From contig CM062297.1 in NCBI GenBank assembly GCA_031216915.1, positions 363,457,704 through 363,521,703 of the forward strand: a stretch of DNA of 64,000 nt. The letters are read 5' to 3'. The first letter of the stretch is position 1, and each line of letters opens with the position of its first letter. The DNA is from Pictodentalium vernedei. Taxonomy: Eukaryota > Mollusca > Scaphopoda > Dentaliida > Dentaliidae. The translations under genes were made by a program, and so were the position numbers. The notes under the pieces are model-generated. The model saw only the letters and a list, made by a program, of their open reading frames with translations. It had not been told where the DNA came from and searched no databases. Shown here piece after piece: positions 1 to 9,110 of the stretch.

Positions 1-340
1 TTTTGCAGGATTAATGTTTTCATTATTCTTGTGTATATGCATTTGTGTACATTATAACTTTATGTATACTTTCAACAATTTGGTTTAGTTGAGATGGCCT
101 CAATGCCTCAATAAATTATTAACCTTATTGCTTCTTGATTCTGTTCGCTTCCAGTCAATAATTTCCAATTAATGTTAAAAATTTGAAACACCAACATTCA
201 ACCATCTTGAAGATATAGGTGTAACAGGACAGACAGATGGACGGAGTGGAATCTGTAAGCCTCATGGTGGTAACCCAAGGGGAGTAAAAATAGGATCCAT
301 GGTCATACCAGAATACGGCCTCCTTCAGAAAGCTTCCAAA
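1..340. other. AT-rich sequence, nothing recognised
   Basis: No convincing open frame, splice-flanked exon or repeat end is visible. If the host gene described at 11717-58203 continues to the left, this would be intron or flanking DNA. Confidence 0.4.
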
Positions 341-360
341 AAACACCATTTCAATTGTAC

Positions 361-537
361 TCTTTCAATTTTTGCCTCCAAAACATAGCTTATGACCCCT
401 CAATGGAATGAGATAAGTGTGCACAAATGAGGGTTCATGAGTATGATTTTGAGTCTAAAAATGAAAATGTTACTTATTCAAGAAACTGTGTTATAAGTGT
501 TATCAGTTATTCACGTTAGGCAAAGAGTTACCCTTTA
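361..537 (+). mobile_element. Degenerate TTAA MITE, family A
   Basis: The stretch carries the family A hairpin half 'catagcttatgacccctc', a damaged second half, the 'ttattcaagaa' segment, and a right end 'cacgttaggcaaagagtta'. That end is a worn version of the family end CATGTTAGGTAAAGGGTTAA. The left end is not recognisable. Confidence 0.5.
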
Positions 538-597
538 AGGACTTGCAGATTTTTATACATTTTTGTTATACTTTGAAAGTCTACCTCCTATGGCTTT

Positions 598-720
598 GCA
601 GTTGTTTCTAGCCAAGCAAGTCTTGGCTGCCTACAGAGGCAGCCAAGTCTTGCCTAAAAGCAAATGACAAGGTACTTAGAAAACAAGTTTAGAGTTTACC
701 AAAACAATGCATGATGGGGC
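598..720. repeat. Hairpin repeat, family M
   Basis: Two facing arms, cttggctgcc and ggcagccaag, lie around 626-650 within a longer imperfect palindrome. A related stretch at 3605-3715 shares 'tttctag...aagtcttgg.tgcct' and 'aa.caaatgacaag', so this is a dispersed repeat and not a chance palindrome. Confidence 0.45.
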
Positions 721-850
721 ACCTGTTCCTTTGCATTAAAAAGTTATCAAAGACAGAATTAGGCCCTTAAGGGATAATCCTTCATCCAACTCACTGGATA
801 TCAAAATTTAATATATGCCAGTCTGAGAATTATCACAAATTATCTAAAAG

Positions 851-1155
851 ATATTTCTCAATATCCATCGACTTGATGGATATCAAGAAATATCCCTCAG
901 CAGCTTCCTAAATGACGTCACGTTTCGGCATATGACATCACCTTGAAGGACAGCAGATCTTTCTTATTGTCTTGAAGCTGTTTGCAGTCGAATTGAGTTG
1001 AAAACTGCGCAGTAAATCTCATGTAGCATATAATAAAAAGAAAATCTATGCTATTTTAGTGAATATCGGGAATTATCTCATTTGTGTGGACCTGAAAGTA
1101 TTATTTATCACTCGCGCAAGTGTTCATGATATAATTCCCGATATTCCCTAAAACA
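851..1155. repeat. Two nested inverted repeats
   Basis: A small palindrome at 851-892 (gatatttctcaatatccat facing atggatatcaagaaatatc) is followed by a larger one. In the larger, arms at about 1056-1080 (gtgaatatcgggaattat) and 1128-1152 (ataattcccgatattccc) enclose 50 bases. It is probably a MITE core. No terminal motif was found. Confidence 0.4.
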
Positions 1156-1180
1156 TTGTAGATATCCTCTATTTATTATT

Positions 1181-1429
1181 TTAACTGGTAGAGTGCTGGA
1201 AGCTCATATTTGGGATTTATTCTGAAGTGCAGGTACAACAATTCAAAGGCTTCATACTCTGCAAGTGTGCTTCCTATTATCTTTGAAGAGAAATTATTTC
1301 AACTGTATGATGTGCCTTGTTGCAGTTTATGGGAGAGCGTCCTTTTGCACTCTCCCATAAATTGTAACATGGCAAAGTCAGTAGAATAAATTTTGATGAT
1401 CAGATATAATGCAGCACTCTACCAGTTAA
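1181..1429 (+). mobile_element. TTAA-flanked MITE, family J
   Basis: The ends are TTAA-CTGGTAGAGTGCT and GCACTCTACCAG-TTAA, inverted and flanked on both sides by TTAA. A central palindrome pairs atgggagagcg with cactctcccat (about 1330-1365). Other copies lie at 3250, 27849, 62265 and 63107. TTAA target duplications are typical of piggyBac-type DNA transposons. The transposase source is not in this window. Confidence 0.75.
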
Positions 1430-1439
1430 TAACTGTTTT

Positions 1440-1622
1440 TTTTAATTTTTAAAAAAATGTCAACAAAACTATATCATGTCACCCCTCATTGGAATGAGCT
1501 TGACGAACTGGTTCCAATAGAGTGCTAACATGATATGGATTTTGTTCAAATTTTTTTTTTTCAACTGCTCAGTTTTAAAATTACATAGATGGATGTGGCT
1601 GATTCATTAGGTAGAATGTTAA
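1440..1622 (+). mobile_element. Family B MITE, damaged
   Basis: The central hairpin pairs aaaactatatcatgtcaccc with a later atgatatggattttgtt around a ccaatgagg/ttggaatgagc core. The right end reads gctgattcattaggtagaatgtta, a worn form of the family B end ATTAGGTAAAGGGTTAA. The left end is missing. Confidence 0.6.
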
Positions 1623-1855
1623 AGTTAAACTATTCCAGACACAAAACAATTAATTGCCAGTGATAAAACAGTAAGTCAGTCTTTGTGGAGACAGAAATTA
1701 ATTAAACCATAGAGCATTTCACACTTCCATTCTCCCACACAAGAAGTGATATTGCATCTTTGCTGAAAGCTGTCAAATTAGACATGTACCACTCAATCAA
1801 ATCTAACCTTTTCCAATCAGATTTTGGGGCAAGACAGACAAGAAAATTCATTCAA

Positions 1856-2095
1856 TTAACCCCTTAACACGAGAGGATGTTTTTCCAGCCCAGGGACCTG
1901 ATACGTCACAGTTTCAGTAAGTAGCATGGCTGCAAAGTGTATGTGCAGTGGGAGACCAATTAATATTTCAAAGTGCAGCCCCAAGGATGCATGTTGAAAA
2001 TATTAATTGGTCTACCCCAAAATAATGAATATGGACTCTTCCAATTGCTGTCATTGAACTAATTTGGAAGATACCACTAGTGTTCAAAGGGTTAA
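1856..2095 (+). mobile_element. TTAA-flanked MITE, family C
   Basis: The ends are TTAA-CCCCTTAACACGAGAGGA on the left and gtgttcaaaggg-TTAA on the right. An internal inverted pair, accaattaatatttcaa/ttgaaaatattaattggt, lies at about 1955-2015. A second copy in the opposite orientation is at 55488-55729 with the same layout and length of about 235 bp. Confidence 0.75.
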
Positions 2096-2326
2096 AAACA
2101 AATAATCCACAAGACTGTGATAATGTTGGTGGTACTCATTTCATACTGTGAGATTCAGATCAAAATTTTTGCTTAACCATTTACCCCACACGAGTGGAAG
2201 ACGATGCTTGAAAAAACAACAACAGAAAATGACACCTGCAAAAACATCTTCAGAATATCTTAAATTTTTCATTTTTAGCCTCCAAAATAATACCACAGTT
2301 TACCACGGTACTTCCTTTTTATAATG

Positions 2327-3037
2327 GTTGCCATTAGAGATGGGCGGTATTGGAATTTTGAATTCAGTATCAGTTTTGGTATTTTTATGGGGGTATACCT
2401 TAATATTGGTTCGGTATTCGATATCTGACTTAACTGAGATTTGCTGATAGCACCAAAGAGAAATTAACATCAGGAAAAACAGAATAAGTTCTTGTAGTAT
2501 CATTCCACTACAATGCTATAAATGACACTGCCAATGAGCTCAACAGTGACATTCTTTTACGACCACAAATCATATCTACAGTAATTTTGTAACTTGTTCT
2601 AAATGCACCTCCATGTTTAAAGTCCTATTTCAGGCTTTTGCGATCTCAGAGCATGTGCCCTGACCATGCCATTTTTAGGAGGTCCTGCTGAGAAAAGATA
2701 AAACACCAGGACAGTGATTTCTAGTCAGGTCTTTACTAGAAATCACTTCTAAGCAGCTGGATGCATACAGGTTGTAGTGTAATGGGAATTCAGGACAGTT
2801 GACCAGTCGATTGAGGGTTAACAAAACTGGAAAGAAAATCAGTCACTACTTTCGTGAAACTGAACCTTTCAACTGTTATCAAGCCTCAACAGGGACTTAT
2901 AAATAGCGAATGTAGGAAAAAATTGAATGTTCAGATGGTTTTGGTATTCAACAATTGGTTCATTTTGTCTTTTTGGTATCCCCATGATATTGGTATCGGT
3001 TTGGTTTTTCAGTCTGTTGCCCATGTCTAGTTGCCAT
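2327..3037. mobile_element. hAT-type non-autonomous element
   Basis: A 695-bp element at 2335-3029 has inverted ends TAGAGATGGGC and GCCCATGTCTA (10 of 11 match as inverted repeats). It is flanked by a perfect 8-bp direct repeat GTTGCCAT at 2327-2334 and 3030-3037. An 8-bp target duplication and a GATGGGC-type terminus followed by cggtattgg-like runs are hallmarks of hAT elements. It contains no transposase frame. Confidence 0.85.
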
Positions 3038-3249
3038 GATGTTGCATTTGTGTCATTTTGAAAACAACAGGAGAGGACTAACACCCTCCTGGAAGAAGGT
3101 TCAGAAAGGTAACTGCCCCAATAATATAATGGTCATTTCACTGTGATGGCAAACCATAAGGTCTTCTTTAATACCATCCAATGGGAGCTGTTAACCATCA
3201 AAGTTTTTTATTTCATTTTGTCAAACTCTGTGATCTTAGAACAGGTACC

Positions 3250-3554
3250 TTAGATAAGCAGAGTGCTGAATTATTTTTCTATGGTGATTTGTAACTTGGC
3301 TATTTTTTTAAGATTCTATTGCTACCAGTAAGGGGAGCCTTGGTTTAGCAACATTTTGTTCAGAAATAAATGATGCTACAATTTATTGGAGAGTGCCTGT
3401 TGGGCAAATTTCAACAAAACAATTTTATATAAACATTTTTTACTCTACTGCTGAGCAAACTAAGCTAATGCATATATGGCATAAAGCCACAATAGTGGCT
3501 TTCAGCACTTTTCAGTAGAGCCATGAGAGTGACTTCTAGCACTCTACCAGTTAA
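3250..3554 (-). mobile_element. Family J MITE
   Basis: The right end is gcactctaccag-TTAA and the left end is a worn TTAGATAAGCAGAGTGCTGA. The internal 'ttattggagagtgcctg' matches the core hairpin arm of the copy at 27849. The segment 'cataaagccacaatagtggc' near 3480 is a small palindrome inside it. Confidence 0.6.
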
Positions 3555-3604
3555 CATATAATCAAGAAAAGGTTCTGTGGACATTAGTCAAACTACCTTG
3601 GTAG

Positions 3605-3715
3605 TGGTTTCTAGTTAATTAAGTCTTGGTTGCCTCTAGTGGTAGTCAATACTTGGCTAGAAACCAATGATAAGCAGATGGATTCACAAGGTGTGGTTTG
3701 TAGTTAACATTTTCA
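3605..3715. repeat. Family M hairpin repeat, second copy
   Basis: It shares 'gtttctag', 'aagtcttggttgcct' and 'gaaaccaatga' with 598-720 and forms the same imperfect stem. Nothing indicates coding. Confidence 0.4.
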
Positions 3716-3732
3716 AAAATTTCCCAGACCCT

Positions 3733-4244
3733 TTAACCCTTTATCTAACAAATCAGCCGCATCCATCTGTGTAATATGCAAATTCTGCAGTTGAAAAAAA
3801 CAATTTTTCAAAATACTTCAACAAAACCATTTATTTATTCATTTATTTATTGGTGTTTAAGGTCACATATTTCTGAACAATGGCTAATTGTGACTGTAAC
3901 ATGGAGATAAAGTCAAGATTAGTCAATCGTTTATACCCATGTAGCCTATTTTAGAGAACTTTTATACTAAGCATTGGTGACTGGGCCCTATTTTACCAGT
4001 AAAACAGAGCTTGTTTACCACAGTAAACATGCACTGCTGCACTTCCCAGGGTTCCCACCTAGACAACAAACCATATCATATGACCTCTCATTGGAAGGAG
4101 CTTTTTGAGCTTGTTCCAATGAGAGGTCACATGATATGGTTTTGTTGAAATTTTTTTTTAAACTTTCAGCTAAAACTTTGAAAAAAATAATATTTAAAAT
4201 AATAAGTTTTGATATTGTCTGTGTCAGAAAGACCTGAGGGTTAA
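3733..4244 (+). mobile_element. Family B TTAA MITE carrying a nested SINE
   Basis: The left end is TTAA-CCCTTTATCTAACAAATC, followed by 'agccgcatcc' and 'taatatgcaaattctgcag', the family B end also seen at 28253 and, reversed, at 30475. The right end is gtctgtgtcagaaagacctgaggg-TTAA. The central hairpin (about 4073-4145) pairs atatcatatgacctctcatt with its reverse complement. A SINE at 3830-4062 splits the left arm. Confidence 0.75.
3830..4062 (-). mobile_element. SINE family 2, inserted in a MITE
   Basis: On the minus strand it ends in (AATA)n. It shares the tail 'gtttaaggtcacatatttct' with the tRNA-headed SINE (as read on the plus strand) but has a different body: 'ggtgactgggccctatttta', 'cagtaaaacagagcttgttt' and 'cccagggttccca'. 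The flanks ACAAAACCA (3821-3829) and ACAACAAACCA (4063-4073) look like an imperfect target duplication. Confidence 0.65.
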
Positions 4245-4405
4245 AAGAAACTTGATATATTTCCATTAGACTTATTGTTTAGAGATGTCTTTTAGAATCC
4301 TTTACTTTATCAGTGATTTTTCAGATGAGCATTTTCTGATGTCCTTATTTTCAAATCAGGCTGGGGGAGGGGGGATGGATAGAGGGTGAGGGTGATTGCT
4401 CACTC

Positions 4406-4660
4406 AAAATTTATTTATTTATTTATTGGTGTTTAAGGTCACATATTTCTGCACCAAAGATAATCATGACTGAAACATGGGGGTAAAGTCAAGTTTATTG
4501 AATCTTTTATACCCATGTTGCCCATTTTAGAGGACTTCCACTCCTAGCATTGGTTACTGGGTCCTATTTTACCAGTGAAACAGTGCTTGTTTACCACAGT
4601 GAATACGGCTTCACTTCCCAGGGTTCCCATGGCGACTCACCTGAGAATGACAGACCTACT
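4406..4660 (-). mobile_element. SINE family 2, second copy
   Basis: It starts with an ATTT-repeat tail and 'gtgtttaaggtcacatattt' and carries the same body blocks as 3830-4062: 'actgggtcctattttaccag', 'ttgtttaccacagt' and 'cccagggttcccatgg'. A small poly-G stretch (4360-4375) lies just outside. Confidence 0.65.
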
Positions 4661-5601
4661 GTTATATTATAATATCTATGCTGATCATTTCATGAATCTG
4701 TTGTCTAAATTAACACCCTTTCAACTAAGTATGGATGTAAGAGAATGTTGCAGCTTTGTTGGGCAATGAATTAATTAATTCTTTGTTTTTCAACTCTTTG
4801 GCATTGTGTTCACTTTCATTCTTCTTATTTGGGAATCCAAACCCTATACAATGTATATTACTCCTGACATGGCAACTGACCAATCAGATTCAAGAATTTA
4901 TGACAACCAATAGATCAAACCCTTTTCTATATGCAGCAGAAAACAGACACTGACAACTACAAAGAAACAAACAAAACGTGGTGAGCTATAGTCCTTTTTT
5001 AAAAGTCTTTCAGAATATCCAGCTTCCCTTAGAATCCAAAAAGTGCTACAGAAGTGTAGAATTTGATAATTATGATGTCACAACTAAGACAATCCATCTT
5101 ACAGAAACCACTAACCACTAACATAGCTGAGATCTGAAAAGATGTGGGTTTTAGGAATAGGCCATTATTGTAATCAATATTTTCTAGAGCCAGGGGCACT
5201 AGTTTTTGCTCTCCTTATTTTTTTTAAGGCATGCAGTAGGCGAGCGAATAAATCACTTTCGTGAAAATGACAGGCCTGGAAGAAGGCACCCACTGAGTAC
5301 ACCACTGCACCATTTGCAAAGCTTAAATGTTTTTAGTTTTCAGACATAACTCACGGTATAGTTTCTGGAGGGAAACTGACTCATTTGAAAATGCAGAATA
5401 TTCTGGAAATGGAACCATGATTCCAGAAAAGGAACATTCTTGAACTTTTCTTCTCTTATCCATTCTCCAGTATTACAGGAGGCTTAATGACAGAAGGTGA
5501 GTTGTTGTTTTAATTTCAGTTGATTGTTGAAGTCATTCTGTTTGTTAACTGAATATTTTTTACTGGTAACATGACTATAGAATTAAATGGGCTTCACAAT
5601 T
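4661..5601. other. Non-repeat intron-like stretch
   Basis: No transposon ends are recognised here. Two short splice-flanked segments are visible: one on the minus strand at 5103-5133 (listed separately), and one on the plus strand at 5470-5497, where 'cttatccattctccag' precedes 28 bases and then 'gtgagttg'. The plus-strand one is unlikely because the supported gene runs on the other strand. Confidence 0.35.
5103..5133 (-). other. Possible small exon, minus strand (weak)
   Basis: Read on the minus strand, a strong acceptor (cccacatcttttcag) precedes 31 bases, followed by a donor-like gtaagatgg. Joined after exon 3 (11717-11857, which ends with one base of a codon), the two leading bases complete a GAT codon. 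The frame then reads L-S-Y-V-S-G and hits TAG, so it could be a terminal exon or simply a chance match. No clear polyadenylation signal follows. Confidence 0.15.
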
Positions 5602-6009
5602 CAGTGGAGCCCACTCAATTGGATATCCCTTATTATTGTTGAATAACCATGTTAACTGAATATAACTTCCAAACACCAAACCATTTTCCACACATTCAGT
5701 ACAAATTTGACCTGCTAAATGCATATGGGTATATGAGTGAACTCCTGTTAATTGTATAAAAAAATTGTAATTTGTCAAGAAATTAGCCTGACAATCATTG
5801 AATTAACCTTGTTCACAGACCTATTTGACCCCCAGTACACAAGCATTTTGTCTATTATATTTTGTTTGACAGTACATCATGAGTCCGTCAAACAAAATAT
5901 AATAGAGTAAATGCTCAGTTTATCTCTAGAATACAGGAGGGTGAGCAATTCCCATTAATTGAATAGTTCTGTTAACTGAATAATTTTCAGTGGCAAAGTG
6001 GCTATTCAA
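5602..6009 (-). mobile_element. pogo/Tc-like MITE, family I
   Basis: It begins CAGTGGAGCCCAC and contains 'caattggatatccctt', 'aaccattttccacac' and a strong palindrome at about 5852-5905, where ctattatattttgtttgac faces its complement. It is a reversed copy of 32823-33142 and 53135-53563. Its outer right end is overrun by the TTAA unit starting at 6010. Confidence 0.65.
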
Positions 6010-6194
6010 TTAACCCTTTACCTAACATGAAAAGCAGACGGCACTTGCAAACAAAATTCTTGAATAACTAATTTTTTCATTTTTTGTCACAAAAACATAG
6101 GTTATGACCCCTCTTCGGAAGAGCTCATTCCAACGAGGGGTCATAACCTATGCTTTTAAGACAAAAAATTTTAAAAATAATGAAAATGTAAATT

Positions 6195-6390
6195 TTATAG
6201 TAAATTTCCTTTCTTATAAAACCTACTGCAATTGTTTACTACAGGCTTGCACTACAGTGGAAGACCCTAACTCGGATAAAATACTCTCTATTTTAATCTT
6301 TCCCAAGAGATGTGGGAAAGAAAAAGTAGGTATAATAAGAAAGGAAATTTACTATAAAATTTATATTTCTTATCAACCTACCTTACAATT
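6195..6390 (+). repeat. Left inverted terminal repeat of DIRS unit 1
   Basis: This stretch contains acaattgtttactacaggct twice (near 6232 in slightly varied form and at 6385) and the block 'ggataaaatactctctattt'. The reverse complement of 11490-11615 carries the same blocks in the same order. A smaller internal inverted pair (tttatagtaaatttcctttc against its complement at about 6340-6362) lies inside. Confidence 0.6.
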
Positions 6391-6399
6391 GTTTACTAC

Positions 6400-7138
6400 A
6401 GGCTGAATAGACAATAGGATGGAGGGAATCACATAACCAACCCACACATAACTCAATTGCACTGGAACCGTGGACAGAGGAAGAGATCCCTAGTCCATTC
6501 AAACCATAGCATCACAAACATTAGTAAAAGACAATGAAAGATGAGGCATATGGTGATGTGCGATGCACAGACAGAAAGGGCAGTAACAGCACGGAGCTGG
6601 AACTGACCCTGTAAGAAGCTGAATGGCTGGGATAGACAACAGCCTAGGCAGAAGAAAAAGGGCCCATAGAACAAAGGTCCTCTGTCTGTTCCTGCAATTG
6701 TCACAGATAAGTGGAGAAGGTAGCATTTCTCCAGTAGTCTGCCAGCATAACATCTGACAACATGACAGAGTTTTACACTTTCATTTTAGGATATTTGACA
6801 ACATAGAAAATAACATGTCACCTATTTTCAAGCTAAATTTCCCATTACTTATATAGCACCTTTAATACTTTTTTGTTATTTATAGCACCTTGTTTGATAG
6901 AGTACAATGAACTCAGATCTGCAGGGTTGTAACTCTGTTGTCTTCTGCGATTATAAAAACAAAATAATTACCACGAATTTAGTCCAAATGATTGTGGAAC
7001 TGAGAAATGCGTCCACAAATTTATTTCCACTATGTTTGTATTGTGTTTCAAACGCAGCTCGGTGTTTAAAAACTGACAACCAGATATTAAATCTCCATAT
7101 AACATTCATGTTAGCAGATTATATTAGCATTCGTTGAA
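6400..7138. other. Part of unit 1 without recognisable genes
   Basis: Between the left inverted repeat and the first SINE there is no conserved coding motif. By position it could be the 3' non-coding part of the DIRS element plus later insertions. The open frames present are short and show no family features. Confidence 0.35.
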
Positions 7139-7312
7139 GACAAGTGCACCATCAATGTGCCATAGTACACAGTACCACCATACCCCCATGTGGGCAATCA
7201 GGATTAAATGCTTTACCCAAGGACGCAATGCAGTTACCCCTGAGGTTAAACTGTGGATCTTTCAGTTGGAAGTCCAATGCCTTAACCACTGAGCCACTAT
7301 GCTCCCCATGAA
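7139..7312 (-). mobile_element. tRNA-derived SINE, partial
   Basis: On the minus strand the head is ggagcatagtggctcagtgg, with the A-box-like TGGCTCAGTGG, a degenerate B-box region and the shared body 'ggtaaagcatttaatcctga' and 'attgatggtgcacttgtctt'. The tail is absent, so the 3' part is truncated at 7139. Confidence 0.7.
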
Positions 7313-7624
7313 CGATAATTCTGCATATTTTAAAATGACCAGGGCCACTTTGCCTCATTTTGTCTGGCTTTGAATTTGCTGTCGTGAAATAATTTACTTT
7401 TCTCATTATATTTCACTAATTACTCACTTGTCAGTGAAGAGTGTCAATTATTTCTCATTATCTGAGAATGTTCAGACAAGTTCCAATTACTCTGGGGAAG
7501 AATTTCTTGACTCAGTTCATTTTCTTTCACAAGTGACCTAGTGGGACAGTCTTGTCACCAGTCAACCAATGTGTATTCAAAGAACATAGATTTTTTCCTC
7601 TTTATGGATGTTAGAATGAAATTT

Positions 7625-7712
7625 TTCCTCCACCCGTAAAACTGTTGTCATCATGATTAGCCATTATGCAGAAATATGTGGCCTTACACACCAATAAATA
7701 AATAAATTCAGA
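7625..7712 (+). mobile_element. SINE 3' end fragment
   Basis: It holds only the tail: cctccacccgtaaaactgt, 'agccattatgcagaaatatg', 'ccaataaataaataaa'. This is the same tail as the full SINE at 34168-34523. It abuts the point where the DIRS RNase H frame stops, so it may mark the breakpoint. Confidence 0.7.
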
Positions 7713-7719
7713 AAATAGT

Positions 7720-9110
7720 GCATGAAGAATCTGACAAGGCCGTCCCAAAGGAGGGATAGAGCATCCACGGCGAAAGCCAGAGCATCTGGACATGGGAATA
7801 CGAAAGTGTCCACCTGATGGTTCCAATGAGTCGCAAAGAGATCGATGTGGGGATGACCCCAGGGATCGCAAAGAGACTGGAACACCGCCATGTGGAGCAG
7901 CCACTCGGTGGAAAAGAACCTGTCCCATCGGGACAGGGAGTCGGCTAGGATGTTCAGACGACCGGGAATGTGACGGACCACCACTCCGGCGTTGACATCC
8001 TAAGTGAGCAGTAGAAGATCCCGAACCAAATCGTACATGGGAACATAGTGCGTTCCACCCTGGTGCTGCATGTAAACAACCACCGTAGAATTGTCAGACC
8101 ACAGAAGGACCTGACAATTCGAAAAGTGGGGGATCCACTGTCGGAAACACAGAAGAAGAGCAAGAAGCTCCTTCTGGTTGACATGAAGAGCTGCTAGATC
8201 CTGGCCCCATGATCCGTGAAGGAAAAAACCTTGAGGATCCAACGTCACATCCCATCTGAGATCGCTGGCGATTACCGTCAGAACACGAGCGGACGTGGGG
8301 AAGTCCAACGGAACTCCCTGCATAATCCACTGAACATCTGTCAGGGGAGAAGGTGACGAGGAAGAGACTCTGGTAACAGAAGCACCAGAGGATCGACATT
8401 CGGCCTCCAATGACTGAGCAAAAAGTGGTGAAGAGGTCAGACATGCAGTTGACCTAGAGAAATGAGATCTGTCACCGAAACGCAGAGACCAAGCAGTCGG
8501 GGAAGACTCCGAGCTGATGAAGTCCATCCCTGATGACAAGACGGAGAAGGGACCAGGTCCGACTTTTCTCCATTGACTCTGAACCCTAGTGACGTGAGTA
8601 GGCTCAACAGTGTGACGACATCAGACTTCAGAAAAGCTGCATTGGATTGCCTCTGGAGGGTATCAACTAGACAAGCTGAAGAAGACACTTTGGACTGTGT
8701 GCGATGTTAGACAGGTGAAGGCCTAAGGATCCAGGCCGAGGCTAAAGGGAATGGCCTTGAACTGGAAAACATCCTGGGGAATGGAGTGGCGAACTGATCT
8801 GAAAGCCTCCATGCTGAGCTGAGGAGCAATGATAGACTGCGTCAGAATACTCAGATCGATAACCAATCTGAGTCAGCCATCCTTCTTTGGCACCAAGAAC
8901 ATGCGGGAACAAAATCCCACTGAAAGAAAGTTCTTGATGACCTCGATTGTCCCCTTTGACAGGAGATCGCCTATCTCCGTGGTCAAAAGTTCCCAACGTG
9001 TAACGTTGAAAGGGACTCATGTTGGAAGAGGCACTCTCTACTTAGTGGAGTGCTTCAACCTGGGACGAAATCGAGGTGACTACTGCCGACGCCTACCCCA
9101 CCCTGTGAGT
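7720..9110 (-). pseudogene. DIRS-type RT-RNase H pseudogene, unit 1
   Basis: Minus-strand fragments in shifting frames match the DIRS polymerase order. First comes a worn reverse transcriptase (about 9100-8440) with TSLGFRVNGEKSDLVPS. RNase H follows (about 8400-7990) with ASDLRWDVTLDP, HVNQKELLALLL and LLWSDNSTVVVYMQHQGG. Last is the linker with RHIPGRLNILADSLSRW and VDLFATHWNHQVDTFVFP. These linker motifs are typical of DIRS elements. Several frameshifts and in-frame stops are present and the tyrosine recombinase that should follow is absent. The frame is cut at about 7720, next to a SINE tail. It has the same domain layout as 12650-14620. Confidence 0.8.

Noticed and set aside
5470..5497. 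Plus-strand 28-base segment with good acceptor and donor
   Set aside because: It is very short and no partner exon is on that strand. The only supported gene in the window is on the other strand.
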